Positions 9,204 to 17,542 are shown, counted from the first letter of the stretch. The stretch: 64,000 nt of DNA from Afipia felis ATCC 53690 (GCF_000314735.2 NZ_KB375270.1:310001-374000), one strand, 5' to 3'. Numbers and translations: made by a program. Notes: generated from the letters alone by a model not told the origin.

Positions 9204-9324
9204 GAACCGCGCCCCAAATCCTGAATCTTTGCCGAAAGTGCTGCGATTACGCCGAATATTGCCAGCGGATGTCAACTGCACATTCGCCGTGATATAGGCT
9301 GGAGGGTCAGGGAGAGAACCAAAA

Positions 9325-10146
9325 ATGCCGATTTCGCTGGACCGCAAACGCACCATTTTCCGCCGCCTGCATGACAGCGGCTGTTTCGTCTTGCCCAATC
9401 CGTGGGATGTCGGCAGCGCGCGGCTGTTCGCCGCAATGGGCTTCAAGGCGCTGGCCTCGACCAGCTCTGGCTATGCGTGGTCGCAGGGGCGGCCAGATAA
9501 TAAGGTCACCTGCGAGGATGTCCTGTCGCATCTCGCGGAATTATGCGCGGCGACCGATTTGCCCGTGAACGCCGATTTCGAAAGCGGGTTTGCCGAGACC
9601 GCGCAGGGCGTCGCAACCAATGTGCGCCGTTGCATCGAAACAGGCGTTGCCGGTCTGTCGATCGAGGATGCGACCGGGGACGCCCGCATGCCGCTCTATG
9701 ATTTTCATGAGGCGGTCGAGCGCATCGCGGCTGCGCGCAGCGCGATCGATGCCAGCGGAGCCGACGTCATGCTGATCGGCCGCTGCGAGGGCTTTCTTAC
9801 GGGCGAGACTGATCTTGCCAAGGTGATCCGCCGGCTCGTGGCTTATTCCGAAGCCGGCGCGGAATGCCTTTACGCGCCCGGCGTGACCAAGCGCGAACAG
9901 GTGGCCGAAGTGGTGAAAGCGGTTGCGCCCAAGCCGGTGAATATCCTGATGGGCGCGCCCGGCCTGAGCGTGATGGAATTGGCGGAGCTTGGTGTGCGGC
10001 GCATCAGCGTCGGCGGAGCAATGGCACGCGCAGCCTGGGGCGCGGTGCAACGCGCCGCGCACGAAATTCTGGAGAAGGGCGAGTTCAACGAGTTCGCGCA
10101 TGCGGCGAAGTACGCCGAGCTCAACCGTATCTTCGACGAAAACTAG
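9325..10146 (+). CDS. Isocitrate lyase/PEP mutase superfamily protein
   Basis: 273 residues of the PEP phosphonomutase/methylisocitrate lyase fold (TIM barrel). Landmarks are LPNPWDVGSARLF, ASTSSGYAWSQGRPD, the metal-binding NADFESGFAE, GLSIEDATGD and MLIGRCEGF, with INLMGAPG-like VNILMGAPGLSV later. The Cys-containing KKCGH motif of true isocitrate and methylisocitrate lyases is absent, so it belongs to the broader oxaloacetate-hydrolase/carboxy-PEP-mutase-like group; the reaction is uncertain. The ATG is preceded by a GGGAGAGAACC purine tract. A 10-bp terminator stem follows immediately. Confidence 0.88.
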   Translation: MPISLDRKRTIFRRLHDSGCFVLPNPWDVGSARLFAAMGFKALASTSSGYAWSQGRPDNKVTCEDVLSHLAELCAATDLPVNADFESGFAETAQGVATNVRRCIETGVAGLSIEDATGDARMPLYDFHEAVERIAAARSAIDASGADVMLIGRCEGFLTGETDLAKVIRRLVAYSEAGAECLYAPGVTKREQVAEVVKAVAPKPVNILMGAPGLSVMELAELGVRRISVGGAMARAAWGAVQRAAHEILEKGEFNEFAHAAKYAELNRIFDEN

Positions 10147-10170
10147 ACCCTCGCCCAAGAGGGCGAGGGT
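10147..10170. terminator. Hairpin terminator between convergent genes
   Basis: Perfect 10-bp inverted repeat ACCCTCGCCC/GGGCGAGGGT with an AAGA loop, starting right after the stop of the phosphonomutase-like gene and 8 bp before the end of the convergent membrane-anchored protein. It probably serves both strands. The T tract is weak. Confidence 0.75.
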
Positions 10171-10178
10171 CATGGTCG

Positions 10179-10589
10179 TTACTGGTTGCCCGATGCACCG
10201 GCAGGCGCAGTGCTGCCGGATGCAGCGCTGCCCGGCGACGGGTTAGCCGCAGGCGGCGGCGGTGACATCTGCGGAGACGGAGCAGGCGCCGAGCCGGTGG
10301 TCTGTCCCGGATTGGTGTTCGGAGACATCTTGCCCGGTGCCGTCGTGCCGCTGGCCGTCGTTTGTGCCGGCGGATTGCTCGCCGTATCGGTCGGCGAGGT
10401 GCTGTTCAGCCCGTAAAGCACGACGCCCAGAATCGCGATCACGGCAATCGCAAACAGGGCCATCCGGCCACCACCCGCAGGGCCTTCCGCCAACTCCGGG
10501 TCAGCCTGCAGCTCGTTCTCCAGTGCCTGCCGACGGCGCCATTCCTCTTGATTCCGCGCCAGATCTTTCGGATCCCGGTCAACAATCAT
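10179..10589 (-). CDS. Single-pass membrane protein with Pro/Ala/Thr/Ser-rich tail
   Basis: 136 residues. A charged cytoplasmic head (residues 1-42, EEWRRRQALENELQADPE) is followed by one transmembrane helix (about 43-62, MALFAIAVIAILGVVLYGL) and a long periplasmic tail made of Pro, Ala, Thr, Ser, Gly and Asn repeats, likely disordered. No catalytic motif is visible. Proteins with this plan are common and unnamed in Bradyrhizobiaceae. It is divergent from the dihydrodipicolinate-synthase-like gene. Confidence 0.78.
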   Translation of the reverse strand: MIVDRDPKDLARNQEEWRRRQALENELQADPELAEGPAGGGRMALFAIAVIAILGVVLYGLNSTSPTDTASNPPAQTTASGTTAPGKMSPNTNPGQTTGSAPAPSPQMSPPPPAANPSPGSAASGSTAPAGASGNQ

Positions 10590-10761
10590 GTCTAATCCTC
10601 CTCATTTATGTCTTGAGAAGGCAACCGCTCGGGAGGACGCCAGTTCCTGATGTTTCGAGCTTTCCACCGCCCGGATATGCGCTCGTGCGGGGTTCCCGCC
10701 GAGGCCAAATATGCTAACGCTTGGGAACACTTCCTCCCTTTCGAGCTCTACCGAGATCATC

Positions 10762-11691
10762 ATGAAACTGACCCCTGCCGCGAGCGGCACGTTCACCATT
10801 GCACCGACGCCCTTCCACGACGACGGCCGGATCGACGAAGGCTCGATCGACCGCCTCAGTGATTTCTATGGTGAAGTCGGCTGCTCAGGCGTCACCGTTC
10901 TTGGCATTCTCGGCGAAGCGCCGAAACTCGATGGTGAAGAGTCGCTTGCGGTGGCGTCGCGCTTCATCAAGCGCGCGGGAAACAGGCAGGTGATCGTCGG
11001 CGTTTCCGCGCCGGGATTTGCCGCGATGCGCTCGCTCGCGCGCGGTGCGATGGATGCCGGTGCGGCGGCGGTGATGATCGCGCCCGTGCCGTCGCTGCGC
11101 ACCGACGATCAGATCACCAACTACTTCCGTCAGGCGGTCGAGGCGATCGGCGCGGATGTGCCGTGGGTGTTGCAGGATTATCCGTTGACGCTGTCGGTGG
11201 TGATGACGCCTTCCGTCATCAAGCGCATCGTGTCGGAGAATCCGTCCTGCGTCATGCTCAAGCATGAGGACTGGCCGGGACTGGAGAAAATCACGGCGCT
11301 GCGCAATTTCCAGAAGGACGGATCGCTGGCACCGCTGTCGATCCTGACCGGAAACGGCGGGCTGTTCCTCGATTTCGAAATGGAGCGAGGCGCGGATGGC
11401 GCGATGACGGGCTATGCGTTCCCCGACATGCTGGTCGATGTCGTCCGGTTGTCGAAGGAAGGCAAGCGCGATGCCGCGCATGATCTGTTCGACGCGCATC
11501 TGCCGCTGATGCGCTACGAGCAGCAGCAGGGCGTCGGCCTCGCGGTACGCAAATATGTTCTGAAGAAGCGTGGTCTTTTGTCCTCCGACGCGCAGCGCAA
11601 GCCGTCGGCTGGAATGACAGCCACGGCACGGGCCGAAGTCGATTATCTGCTGTCGCGTGTGGCGAAGTTCGACAAGCGCGCGGCGCTGTAA
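10762..11691 (+). CDS. Dihydrodipicolinate synthase family aldolase/lyase
   Basis: 309 residues from the ATG at 10762. Class I TIM-barrel aldolase family (DapA/NanA/KDG aldolase). Seen are the N-terminal IAPTPFHDDGRIDEGSIDRL (substrate loop), VLGILGEAPKL in place of the usual G(T/S)TGE loop, the Tyr in LQDYPLT and the Schiff-base Lys in CVMLKHEDWPG. The altered GILGEA loop argues against true DapA and for a family branch acting on another 2-keto acid; the substrate is unknown. An upstream ATG at 10711 adds 17 residues with no family match. Confidence 0.88.
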   Translation: MKLTPAASGTFTIAPTPFHDDGRIDEGSIDRLSDFYGEVGCSGVTVLGILGEAPKLDGEESLAVASRFIKRAGNRQVIVGVSAPGFAAMRSLARGAMDAGAAAVMIAPVPSLRTDDQITNYFRQAVEAIGADVPWVLQDYPLTLSVVMTPSVIKRIVSENPSCVMLKHEDWPGLEKITALRNFQKDGSLAPLSILTGNGGLFLDFEMERGADGAMTGYAFPDMLVDVVRLSKEGKRDAAHDLFDAHLPLMRYEQQQGVGLAVRKYVLKKRGLLSSDAQRKPSAGMTATARAEVDYLLSRVAKFDKRAAL

Positions 11692-11708
11692 GCAGGCCGC
11701 GGTGGCGT

Positions 11709-11906
11709 TTAGGTGCTGAGGTGCCGCCGGATGGCGGCGACCGAGGGGCCGACCTTCTCGATCGCGGCGGCGAGATTCTGCGGCGACACATTGAGCCGGT
11801 AGGCCCAATAGTTCGCGGACTCCTTGTCGTTCATGTCGATCGTTGCGGGCGCACGCACGCCGATATTGGCGGCGAGCACGTCGGCGACCTTGACGAGATG
11901 GATCAT
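11709..11906 (-). CDS. DUF3606 domain small protein
   Basis: 65 residues from the ATG at 11906, which has GGAGG seven bases upstream; a TTG six bases before it is an alternative. The pattern IDMNDKESANYWAYRLNVSP, then LAAAIEKVGPSVAAIRRHL, is the DUF3606 signature found in many short rhizobial proteins of unknown function. It converges on the aldolase gene, ending 17 bp from it. Confidence 0.85.
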   Translation of the reverse strand: MIHLVKVADVLAANIGVRAPATIDMNDKESANYWAYRLNVSPQNLAAAIEKVGPSVAAIRRHLST

Positions 11907-12029
11907 GAACAACCTCCGCCGGCAGATTATGCCGACGAACCGCGCTTCTGAACCGTGAATTGCCAGTGGCGTTAAGGAACCGTTGCGTCTTTACCCGTGG
12001 TTTACGGTCAGTTCACTCCTGAGGTGCAA

Positions 12030-13322
12030 TCAAGGCGCTGCCGGGCTGAGGACCTCCACTTTTCGCCCGTAGATCAGCAGGGTGGCCGCAAGACCGCACA
12101 CGGCGGCCGCCGTCATCCACATCGCGGGCGCAGCCTTGTCTCCGGTGTATTCGATCAGTGCGGTGGACACGGCAGGTGTGAAGCCGCCGAACAGCGCCGT
12201 CGCAAGGCTGTAGCACAGCGAGAAGCTGACCGTGCGCACGCTCGCCGGCACCACTTCCGTCAACGCCACCACCATCGCTCCATTGTAGCAGCCGTAAAGG
12301 AACGACAGCCACAGTTCCACTTCCAGCATGCGGACGAAGGATGGATTCGCGACAAGCCACGACATTGCCGGGTAGGCGGTCAGGATTGTCAGGATGGTGA
12401 TGCCGGCGAGGATGGGCTTTCGCCCGATCCGATCCGACAGCGCGCCTGACACCGGCAACCAGAACAGGTTCGAAAGCGCGATCGCGAAAGTGACGATCAG
12501 CGAGTCCGTGATCGAGAGTTTCAGCACGCTCTTGCCGAAGGTCGGCGTGTAAACGGTGATGAGATAGAACGACACCGTCGTCATCACCGCGAGCATCATG
12601 CCGAGAATGACGATGCGCCAGTTCGATACTAGCGAGGCGAGAATTTCCCCCATGGTCGGGTGATGCTTGCGGGCGAGGAATTCTCCGGTTTCCTCCAGCT
12701 TGCGCCGGATCACGAAGATGAACGGCACGATCAGCGAGCCGATCAGGAAGGGAATGCGCCAGCCCCAGTCATGGATCGCCTGCGTCGCCAGCGTGCGGTT
12801 TAGCGTGTAGCCGATCAGTGCCGCGACGATGATGGCGACCTGCTGGCTGCCGGACTGCCAAGCGACATAGAATCCCTTCTGGTTGGGTGGCGCGATCTCG
12901 GCCAGATAGACCGAGACGCCGCCGAGTTCGACGCCGGCGGAGAAGCCCTGCAGCAACCGGCCGATCAGAACGAGAATGGGTGCAAGGATGCCGATGGTGG
13001 CGTAGCTCGGCGTGAAGGCAAGCAGCACGGTGCCGACCGCCATGATCGACAGCGTCACGATCAGGCCGATGCGGCGGCCGACCTTGTCGATATAGGCGCC
13101 GAGCACGACGGCGCCGAGCGGACGCATCAGGAAGCCCGCGCCGAAGGTCATGAAGGTCGCGAGCAGGGAGGTGAATTCGTTATGGGAGGGAAAGAAGGCA
13201 GCCGCGATGTAGGTGGCGTAAAATCCGAACAGGAAGAAATCGAACATCTCAAGGAAGTTGCCGCTGGTCACGCGAAGGACGGCGACGGCCTTGGATGATG
13301 TGGGGTGATCCGCGTGGGACAT
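12030..13322 (-). CDS. MFS transporter, metabolite:H+ symporter (citrate/tricarballylate type)
   Basis: 430 residues, 12 predicted transmembrane segments. The family signature of MHS-type symporters is present: [20 protein letters not shown] at helix 1, [18 protein letters not shown] in the loop 2-3, [15 protein letters not shown] in helix 5 and the [11 protein letters not shown] repeat in the second half. The substrate is likely a di- or tricarboxylate (CitA, TcuC relatives), but this is inference. The start at 13322 gives the family N terminus ([10 protein letters not shown]). Upstream in-frame Met codons add a poor extension. No neighbouring catabolic genes are present. Confidence 0.9.
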   Translation of the reverse strand: MSHADHPTSSKAVAVLRVTSGNFLEMFDFFLFGFYATYIAAAFFPSHNEFTSLLATFMTFGAGFLMRPLGAVVLGAYIDKVGRRIGLIVTLSIMAVGTVLLAFTPSYATIGILAPILVLIGRLLQGFSAGVELGGVSVYLAEIAPPNQKGFYVAWQSGSQQVAIIVAALIGYTLNRTLATQAIHDWGWRIPFLIGSLIVPFIFVIRRKLEETGEFLARKHHPTMGEILASLVSNWRIVILGMMLAVMTTVSFYLITVYTPTFGKSVLKLSITDSLIVTFAIALSNLFWLPVSGALSDRIGRKPILAGITILTILTAYPAMSWLVANPSFVRMLEVELWLSFLYGCYNGAMVVALTEVVPASVRTVSFSLCYSLATALFGGFTPAVSTALIEYTGDKAAPAMWMTAAAVCGLAATLLIYGRKVEVLSPAAP

Positions 13323-13674
13323 GGGAGGAATCCTGAACGTGAAGCGGGCGTAAAGTCTGCGCCGGTTCATGACGTCCCACAAGCGGGATGGTGTTCACGC
13401 CTGGCTGAACGGCGGGGACAATTCTATCGTTTCGGGGTGGGGAAATAGCGGTACCGCTCGCCCGTTATCGCTCGTGCCTCCCGCGATTGCATACGGGTCA
13501 TCCAGGGCGATCCAAGGGGCTCCTCACGGGTTCCCGGTTCGGTGCAGGGGTGCTGGCCGAAGGATTGGCGCCTGTTCGGACCAAGAGTCCAGGCCCGCAT
13601 GAAGAAGTGGCTTTTTGTTTTGGCGCAAAGAATTTCCCATCGATGATGTGTATCTTTTCATCAGAAAGGTTTGT
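13323..13674. other. Intergenic stretch without a supportable gene
   Basis: About 350 bp upstream of the MFS transporter. Short open frames exist on both strands (for example 13369-13602 plus, 13498-13722 minus), but none has a ribosome-binding site, a recognisable protein-like composition or a family match. It probably holds the MFS promoter on the minus strand and, on the plus strand, the promoter for the structured RNA candidate that follows. Confidence 0.5.
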
Positions 13675-13769
13675 CTGGCTTCTAGCCAGTCGGCTTTTCT
13701 CCCTTCGCTGATGAGTAGCCATCAGCGCACCTCTAAGCCGCCCTGGATATTCCGAGGGCGGTTTTTTTT
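13675..13769 (+). ncRNA. Candidate small RNA with three hairpins and a terminator
   Basis: Three successive perfect hairpins occur on the plus strand: CTGGCT-TCT-AGCCAG (13675-13689), CGCTGATG-N6-CATCAGCG (13706-13727) and the terminator stem CCGCCCT-N10-AGGGCGG (13738-13761) followed by eight T. No plus-strand gene ends here; the nearest one upstream stops 2 kb away behind two minus-strand genes. The terminator must therefore belong to an RNA made within this gap. The 5' end is unknown and may lie upstream of 13675. No known family could be assigned. Confidence 0.55.
13738..13769 (+). terminator. Rho-independent terminator (plus strand)
   Basis: 7-bp GC-rich stem CCGCCCT/AGGGCGG with a 10-nt loop, directly followed by TTTTTTTT. 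AAG before the stem can pair with the first T residues. It works only on the plus strand; the minus strand has A residues at the corresponding place. Confidence 0.85.
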
Positions 13770-13821
13770 AATCCTTGCGTTCTCAGCGTGAGAATCTTGC
13801 CCCCAAGTGGACCCCGGCATC

Positions 13822-14172
13822 TCAGGTCTTGTGGCGGGAACGTAATGCAGCAGCCAAACGCTCATCGAATTCTTTTCGCTGCTCGGCAAGCGGTCGGTCG
13901 AAGATGTTGTCCTTCGATAGGATACCGCGCTCTTCATCCGAGCCGATCTGATCGATGTTGCAATCTTTGAAGGTGCACCCGGTAAAGGAGACTTGCTCGG
14001 TCTCGGGGTCGATCAAGAGCGTGCACCGGATAAAGGTGCACTCATCGAAGCGGCAGAAATTGACCCGGCCCCTGAAGTCCAGCGTCTCCGCGTGGAACGT
14101 TTTGGCCCAAAAGACGCGTTCCTCATAGCCGGAGGTCATGCTGCTTTGCTTGTTTGACTCAATCGCTCTCAT
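13822..14172 (-). CDS. Pentapeptide-like small protein, possibly 5'-truncated
   Basis: 116 residues from the ATG at 14172. The middle shows pentapeptide-repeat-like spacing (ETLDFRGRVNFCRFDECTFIRCTLL, cited as landmark residues, then VSFTGCTFKDCNI), giving a short right-handed beta-helix, followed by a charged helical tail. In the same frame upstream lies a signal-peptide-like stretch (WLFLGLLAAQAQPA) that runs into a stop codon before any ATG. Either a TTG at 14199 is used or the gene has lost its original start. It borders a disturbed region, which favours truncation. Confidence 0.6.
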   Translation of the reverse strand: MRAIESNKQSSMTSGYEERVFWAKTFHAETLDFRGRVNFCRFDECTFIRCTLLIDPETEQVSFTGCTFKDCNIDQIGSDEERGILSKDNIFDRPLAEQRKEFDERLAAALRSRHKT

Positions 14173-14325
14173 GGCCGGCTGAGCCTGCGCTGCCAGCAAT
14201 CCGAGGAATAACCAGCAGGGTGGACCTCAGTTCCTGACTAATCCACCATAATTGCGACGAGCGATATATCCTGTGAGTTTAGCAGCATCGATTGTGCGGA
14301 TCAGAATCCCGTCGGGGCGGGGGTT

Positions 14326-14508
14326 TTACGTGCTCGGCAAGCTTCCCGACTTGATCAGATGATCAAGGTCGGTTGCCATTCCGCGGTAGGTGACCGCCAG
14401 TCTCTGGAAGGCGTCGCGCTTGGCCCGGAGAGTGGTGAGATTAGCGGTCATTTCGCATTCCGCTGCGTCGGTGCGAAGCTTTTCAAGGCGGGCTCGAGCG
14501 TCTTTCAT
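14326..14508 (-). CDS. Small helical protein, Bradyrhizobiaceae type
   Basis: 60 residues, highly charged and probably all-helical: RLEKLRTDAAECEMTANL, then AKRDAFQRLAVTYRGMATDLD. I recognise the pattern (AAECE...A..P/AKR..F.RLA..Y..LA) from many short hypothetical proteins of Bradyrhizobium and relatives; no function is known. AGAGGAAA about ten bases before the ATG is a good ribosome-binding site. It lies 30 bp after the small membrane protein gene on the same strand, so the two form a likely operon. Confidence 0.65.
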   Translation of the reverse strand: MKDARARLEKLRTDAAECEMTANLTTLRAKRDAFQRLAVTYRGMATDLDHLIKSGSLPST

Positions 14509-14538
14509 TTTGAGCGGATTTCCTCTTTTTGCCGGGCT

Positions 14539-14670
14539 TTAGTTACCCTTATTATCACTGATACTTCGTTTGGGACTTTCTTTGGGCGCTGAATGAGTAA
14601 AGAAGCTTATCGCGATGGCGGACAGATAGCCGAATACGATGAAACCAACGGAGATGAGGAACACCTTCAT
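14539..14670 (-). CDS. Small single-pass membrane protein (43 aa)
   Basis: Reading from the ATG at 14670 on the minus strand gives 43 residues: MKVFLISVGFIVFGYLSAIA (membrane helix) continuing into ISFFTHSAPKES and a basic tail ending in DNKGN. Hydrophobic helix first, then a polar tail, is typical of small bacterial membrane proteins. No good ribosome-binding site is visible, which lowers confidence. It precedes the 60-residue helical protein by 30 bp in the same orientation. Confidence 0.5.
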   Translation of the reverse strand: MKVFLISVGFIVFGYLSAIAISFFTHSAPKESPKRSISDNKGN

Positions 14671-15042
14671 AAATTTGGCACCGCGTTTTCGATTGAGGGA
14701 CGGGTTAGGAGTGCTGTAATCTAGGCTTGTGCTGCGGGAAGCTTATTATCGGGCTCGGCCATTCGCCAGTGCGTCAGTGACGCGGTGTCGGGTCTAATTT
14801 ACTAACGGGCGCAGACGCGCTCCAAGCTCAACTGGATATCCGCGGCACCCGCGTGATCCTTTCTCCGCACACCAACAGCGGCCCACGCCACTTTTGTTTT
14901 CCCTGCTCATCGATGTAGCCGAGATGCTTTTCGCCGATGATCTTGGAGAATGGACCTCATGTGATCATGAGGGAGACCTTATGTCCCATCCAATTTGCAG
15001 GATGAATGGCCACATTCACCGCAGAAACGGAAAGAGGTGGGT
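14671..15042. other. Gene-poor stretch with tRNA fragment and protein-coding debris
   Basis: No complete gene is seen. It contains the 25-nt tRNA-Arg-like fragment at 14814-14838. On the minus strand, 14840-14955 includes a start-less frame reading KIIGEKHLGYIDEQGKQ and KWRGPLLVCGERITRVP, which looks like the remains of a real small gene. A plus-strand frame at 14894-15187 lacks any supporting feature. Confidence 0.45.
14814..14838 (+). repeat. Copy of the 5' end of tRNA-Arg (tRNA fragment)
   Basis: 23 of 25 bases match 15347-15371, which covers 3 nt before tRNA-Arg plus its acceptor 5' strand and D-arm. The match stops in the D-loop; no anticodon or T-arm follows. Displaced partial tRNA copies are the usual trace of integration at or recombination within a tRNA gene. 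Confidence 0.7.
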
Positions 15043-15138
15043 ATGTCCAGACGAGAAAATCGCACGTCTTACTATGTTGGCTGGGGAATCATCTTGGCGC
15101 TTCTTTGTGGTGTCCTCGTTTGGAAGGTGGCTCTTTAG
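15043..15138 (+). CDS. Small single-pass membrane protein (31 aa)
   Basis: From the ATG at 15043: a basic N terminus (MSRRENRTSYY), one membrane helix (VGWGIILALLCGVLVW) and the end KVAL. AAAGAGGTGGG six bases upstream is a strong ribosome-binding site. Positive charge before the helix suits an N-in orientation. Two longer overlapping frames (14894-15187, 15006-15200) have no such support. Function unknown. Confidence 0.6.
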   Translation: MSRRENRTSYYVGWGIILALLCGVLVWKVAL

Positions 15139-15349
15139 CCGCCGTACCTTTTCACCAGTGGTTTTGGAGAGAGGGCCATGGACGTAGCCCTGTTATATGA
15201 CGAGAACGGGCCGTGAGCAGGAGTCTGGGATTTTTCATGGGACTTCGTGCCCTCCGGCAGGGTTTTAAAGGTTTTTTCCTTTGCGTTCTAAGCGGACGAC
15301 GGGCCGTTTTGTTTGAAAAATCCAATAAATCCAGTATTAAGGCCGTGAC

Positions 15350-15426
15350 GCGCTCCTAGCTCAGCTGGATAGAGCATCGGATTTCGATTCCGAGGGTCGG
15401 GAGTTCGAATCTCTCGGAGCGCGCCA
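15350..15426 (+). tRNA. tRNA-Arg (anticodon TCG)
   Basis: 77 nt including encoded CCA (15424-15426). Acceptor stem GCGCTCC/GGAGCGC, D-arm AGCTCAGCTGGATAGAGC, anticodon stem TCGGA/TCCGA with loop TTTCGAT (anticodon TCG, reads CGA), T-arm with GTTCGAATC. It is flanked on the left by a displaced copy of its own 5' end and on the right by a decayed recombinase gene, so it is a probable integration hotspot. Confidence 0.96.
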
Positions 15427-15429
15427 CTA

Positions 15430-15795
15430 GCGTACCAAACTGCGGACGCAGGGACGTTTTTTCCCGGCCAACCTGTTCCAGTGTCGCGGTATCCCCGATG
15501 ACGCGTACGACATGGTCGCCGACCTCGATCCGGTCGATGGCTCTGTGCGGAGACAGGTCTCCCGGAATGGAATCTCGCCGTTGGCGACGTTCTCGCGCAT
15601 TGCCTGCCCAAACCGCTCGATCATTTCCGGGAGAATTTCCGTTGTAGGAATGACCTGGGCTCGGATGTGATCGAGTGCAGCTGCGCCCGCTCACTGTCGT
15701 CTGAGGCTGGCGATCCGCTCCCGCAAGATATGTTCAGTTCGGCGACGACGTCCTCAATCATGCGATAGAGCCGCTTCAACGGGCGGGCGGTGGGA
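15430..15795 (-). pseudogene. Remnant of a large serine recombinase, C-terminal part
   Basis: Reading the minus strand in shifting frames gives blocks found in the C-terminal region of phage-type serine recombinases: RPLKRLYRMIEDVVAEL, LRERIASLRR, IPTTEILPEMIERFGQAMRE, NVANGEIPFRE, DRIEVGDHVVRVIGDTATLEQ and TSLRPQFGTLV. At least two frameshifts separate them and the N-terminal catalytic domain is absent. It ends within a few bases of the tRNA-Arg 3' end, the standard place for an integrase. Family assignment is from recalled patterns, not a search. Confidence 0.65.
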
Positions 15796-15988
15796 CCTTG
15801 AAAAGGGTCCCTCTGGTTTGGCAGTCTGTATCTGTGGGGCGTTCAATTTAGTGGTTCATACGATTCAGAGAACCTGTGCTCAGGGGGGCCAGGTGAGGAG
15901 CAAAGGCATGAATCGCTTTCCAGCAATTCGTTTCGACCCCGCGTCCGGTTCGGTGGATTTCAGAACTTGATACAGGGTGTGATGCGTT

Positions 15989-17542
15989 ATGGATGATGAT
16001 ATCCGGTTTGGCGATCTCGTATTCGACAAGTCGTTTCTGTTTGCGCGTCGTGATTCAGGCGAAGAATTGAAATTTACCCGCGCGGAGCGCGCGATGTTGC
16101 AGCTGTTGACGGCCAATCCCCGCAAGATCGTCACGCGCAATCGGCTGCTGGATGCCATCGCGGGCGCGGGTTCGGATTCCGCCGATCGTAATGTCGACTT
16201 TGTCATCAACCGGCTGCGAGCCAAACTCGGCGATTCCGCACGCAATCCGTCCTTTATCGCAACCCAGTACGGCGAGGGTTATGTCTGGATTGCCGAGCCG
16301 TCAAAAGGCGCGGCGTTCGCCGAGGCGTTGTTGCTCATCGGCCCCGTCTTCGGCCTTGAGCAGGCGGCATCAACGGAGCGCGCGCTTGCGTTTCTGTCGC
16401 GTCTTAGGGACGCGATCGATGCCCAAACCGCCGATGACCAGATTGTCGCTCTGGAACAGAGCGGGCAAGCCGTATCGACCAAGGCTTTGTTCTCGCTTGA
16501 GGTGAGTTTTTATGACGATGGAAAATGTCTGCATTGCGCAACCGTCCTTCGGAAAGTGACGACCGGGCAGATCCTGCAGACATTGCGCCTGACGTTCGGT
16601 CAGGTTGGTCGTCCTGACGGTGAACCGGATATCGAAACCGTCGTTTCCACATTGAAGAGCGCCATGTGGCGACAGGCCACGACAGGGCAGGGCATCCTCG
16701 CCGGGCCGACGGATCAGCCGCTCGAATTGCAGATGCACGATGCGGCGCGGTTGTTCGACCGCTCAGACGAAAGCTGGGCGATGATGAGCGAGCAGCTTTC
16801 CGAGGCGCGCAGGAATCAACCCGGCGATCCACAGACCGAGCTGATGTGGGCGATGCATCTCTATGCGCGTATCCTGCAAAATCCAGCCGATCTCGACCTG
16901 CGGGCCGCGCACGAGGAGGATATCGAAAGGTGCGTGTTCGATCATCTCGCGGCGTTCCAGGGCAATCCGATCTTCCTTCTGGGTGCGGCGAAGTTGCTGC
17001 TGTTCACAGGCCGTGGGCATCTTGCTCTCGCCGAACAATTGGCGGAGCAGGCTTTTCTGTCGAGCACGGCCTTTGCTTCAGCCTTTTCCAGTCTCGGGCA
17101 GATCAGGATGTGCAGGGGCGATATTCGCTCCGCCATCGAGTTGTATGACCGTGGCATTGAACTGTCCGGCCTGGACTCAGAGTTCAGAGTTTATCTGATG
17201 GTGTTGAAATGCGCAGCGCTGATGGCGGATGGTGACCGTTCACGGCTGGATCAGGCCGCAGCGGCACTTTACGCCCTGAAGCCTGTCACTCGCCTGCAGA
17301 TCGGCCTGTTCGTGGCGCCGCCGGGACCACTGGCGCCGGACCTCACTCTGGTGCTGGGTCAGTTCGATGCAGCGCGTGCGCGGCACGCCATTCTCCATTT
17401 GCACTATGTCTTTGCGCGCCTGTTCGTGCGGGAAGAGCATCGGGAGAACATCATGCGCGGAGTGACCGGCCACCTCACCGAGCGCTTCGGCGCCGATGTT
17501 GTGCCGGATGAGGTGCGGCGATCTGTCCCACGGCTTGTCTGA
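15989..17542 (+). CDS. Winged-helix transcription regulator with TPR-like C-terminal half
   Basis: 517 residues. Residues about 5-100 form an OmpR/PhoB-type winged-helix DNA-binding domain (FTRAERAMLQLLTANPRK, VDFVINRLRAKLGD, ATQYGEGYVW). The rest is soluble and helical; around 260-480 the helix pairs (HLALAEQLAEQAF, RGDIRSAIELYDRGIEL) resemble tetratricopeptide repeats. No receiver domain and no membrane helix are seen, so the plan is closer to HilA than to CadC. The next gene, 187 bp downstream on the same strand, encodes an inverse-autotransporter-type surface protein that it may control. Confidence 0.85.
   Translation: MDDDIRFGDLVFDKSFLFARRDSGEELKFTRAERAMLQLLTANPRKIVTRNRLLDAIAGAGSDSADRNVDFVINRLRAKLGDSARNPSFIATQYGEGYVWIAEPSKGAAFAEALLLIGPVFGLEQAASTERALAFLSRLRDAIDAQTADDQIVALEQSGQAVSTKALFSLEVSFYDDGKCLHCATVLRKVTTGQILQTLRLTFGQVGRPDGEPDIETVVSTLKSAMWRQATTGQGILAGPTDQPLELQMHDAARLFDRSDESWAMMSEQLSEARRNQPGDPQTELMWAMHLYARILQNPADLDLRAAHEEDIERCVFDHLAAFQGNPIFLLGAAKLLLFTGRGHLALAEQLAEQAFLSSTAFASAFSSLGQIRMCRGDIRSAIELYDRGIELSGLDSEFRVYLMVLKCAALMADGDRSRLDQAAAALYALKPVTRLQIGLFVAPPGPLAPDLTLVLGQFDAARARHAILHLHYVFARLFVREEHRENIMRGVTGHLTERFGADVVPDEVRRSVPRLV

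Noticed and set aside
14894..15187. 97-codon plus-strand frame near tRNA-Arg
   Set aside because: No ribosome-binding site and unusual composition. The overlapping 31-codon frame with a good site is the better candidate.
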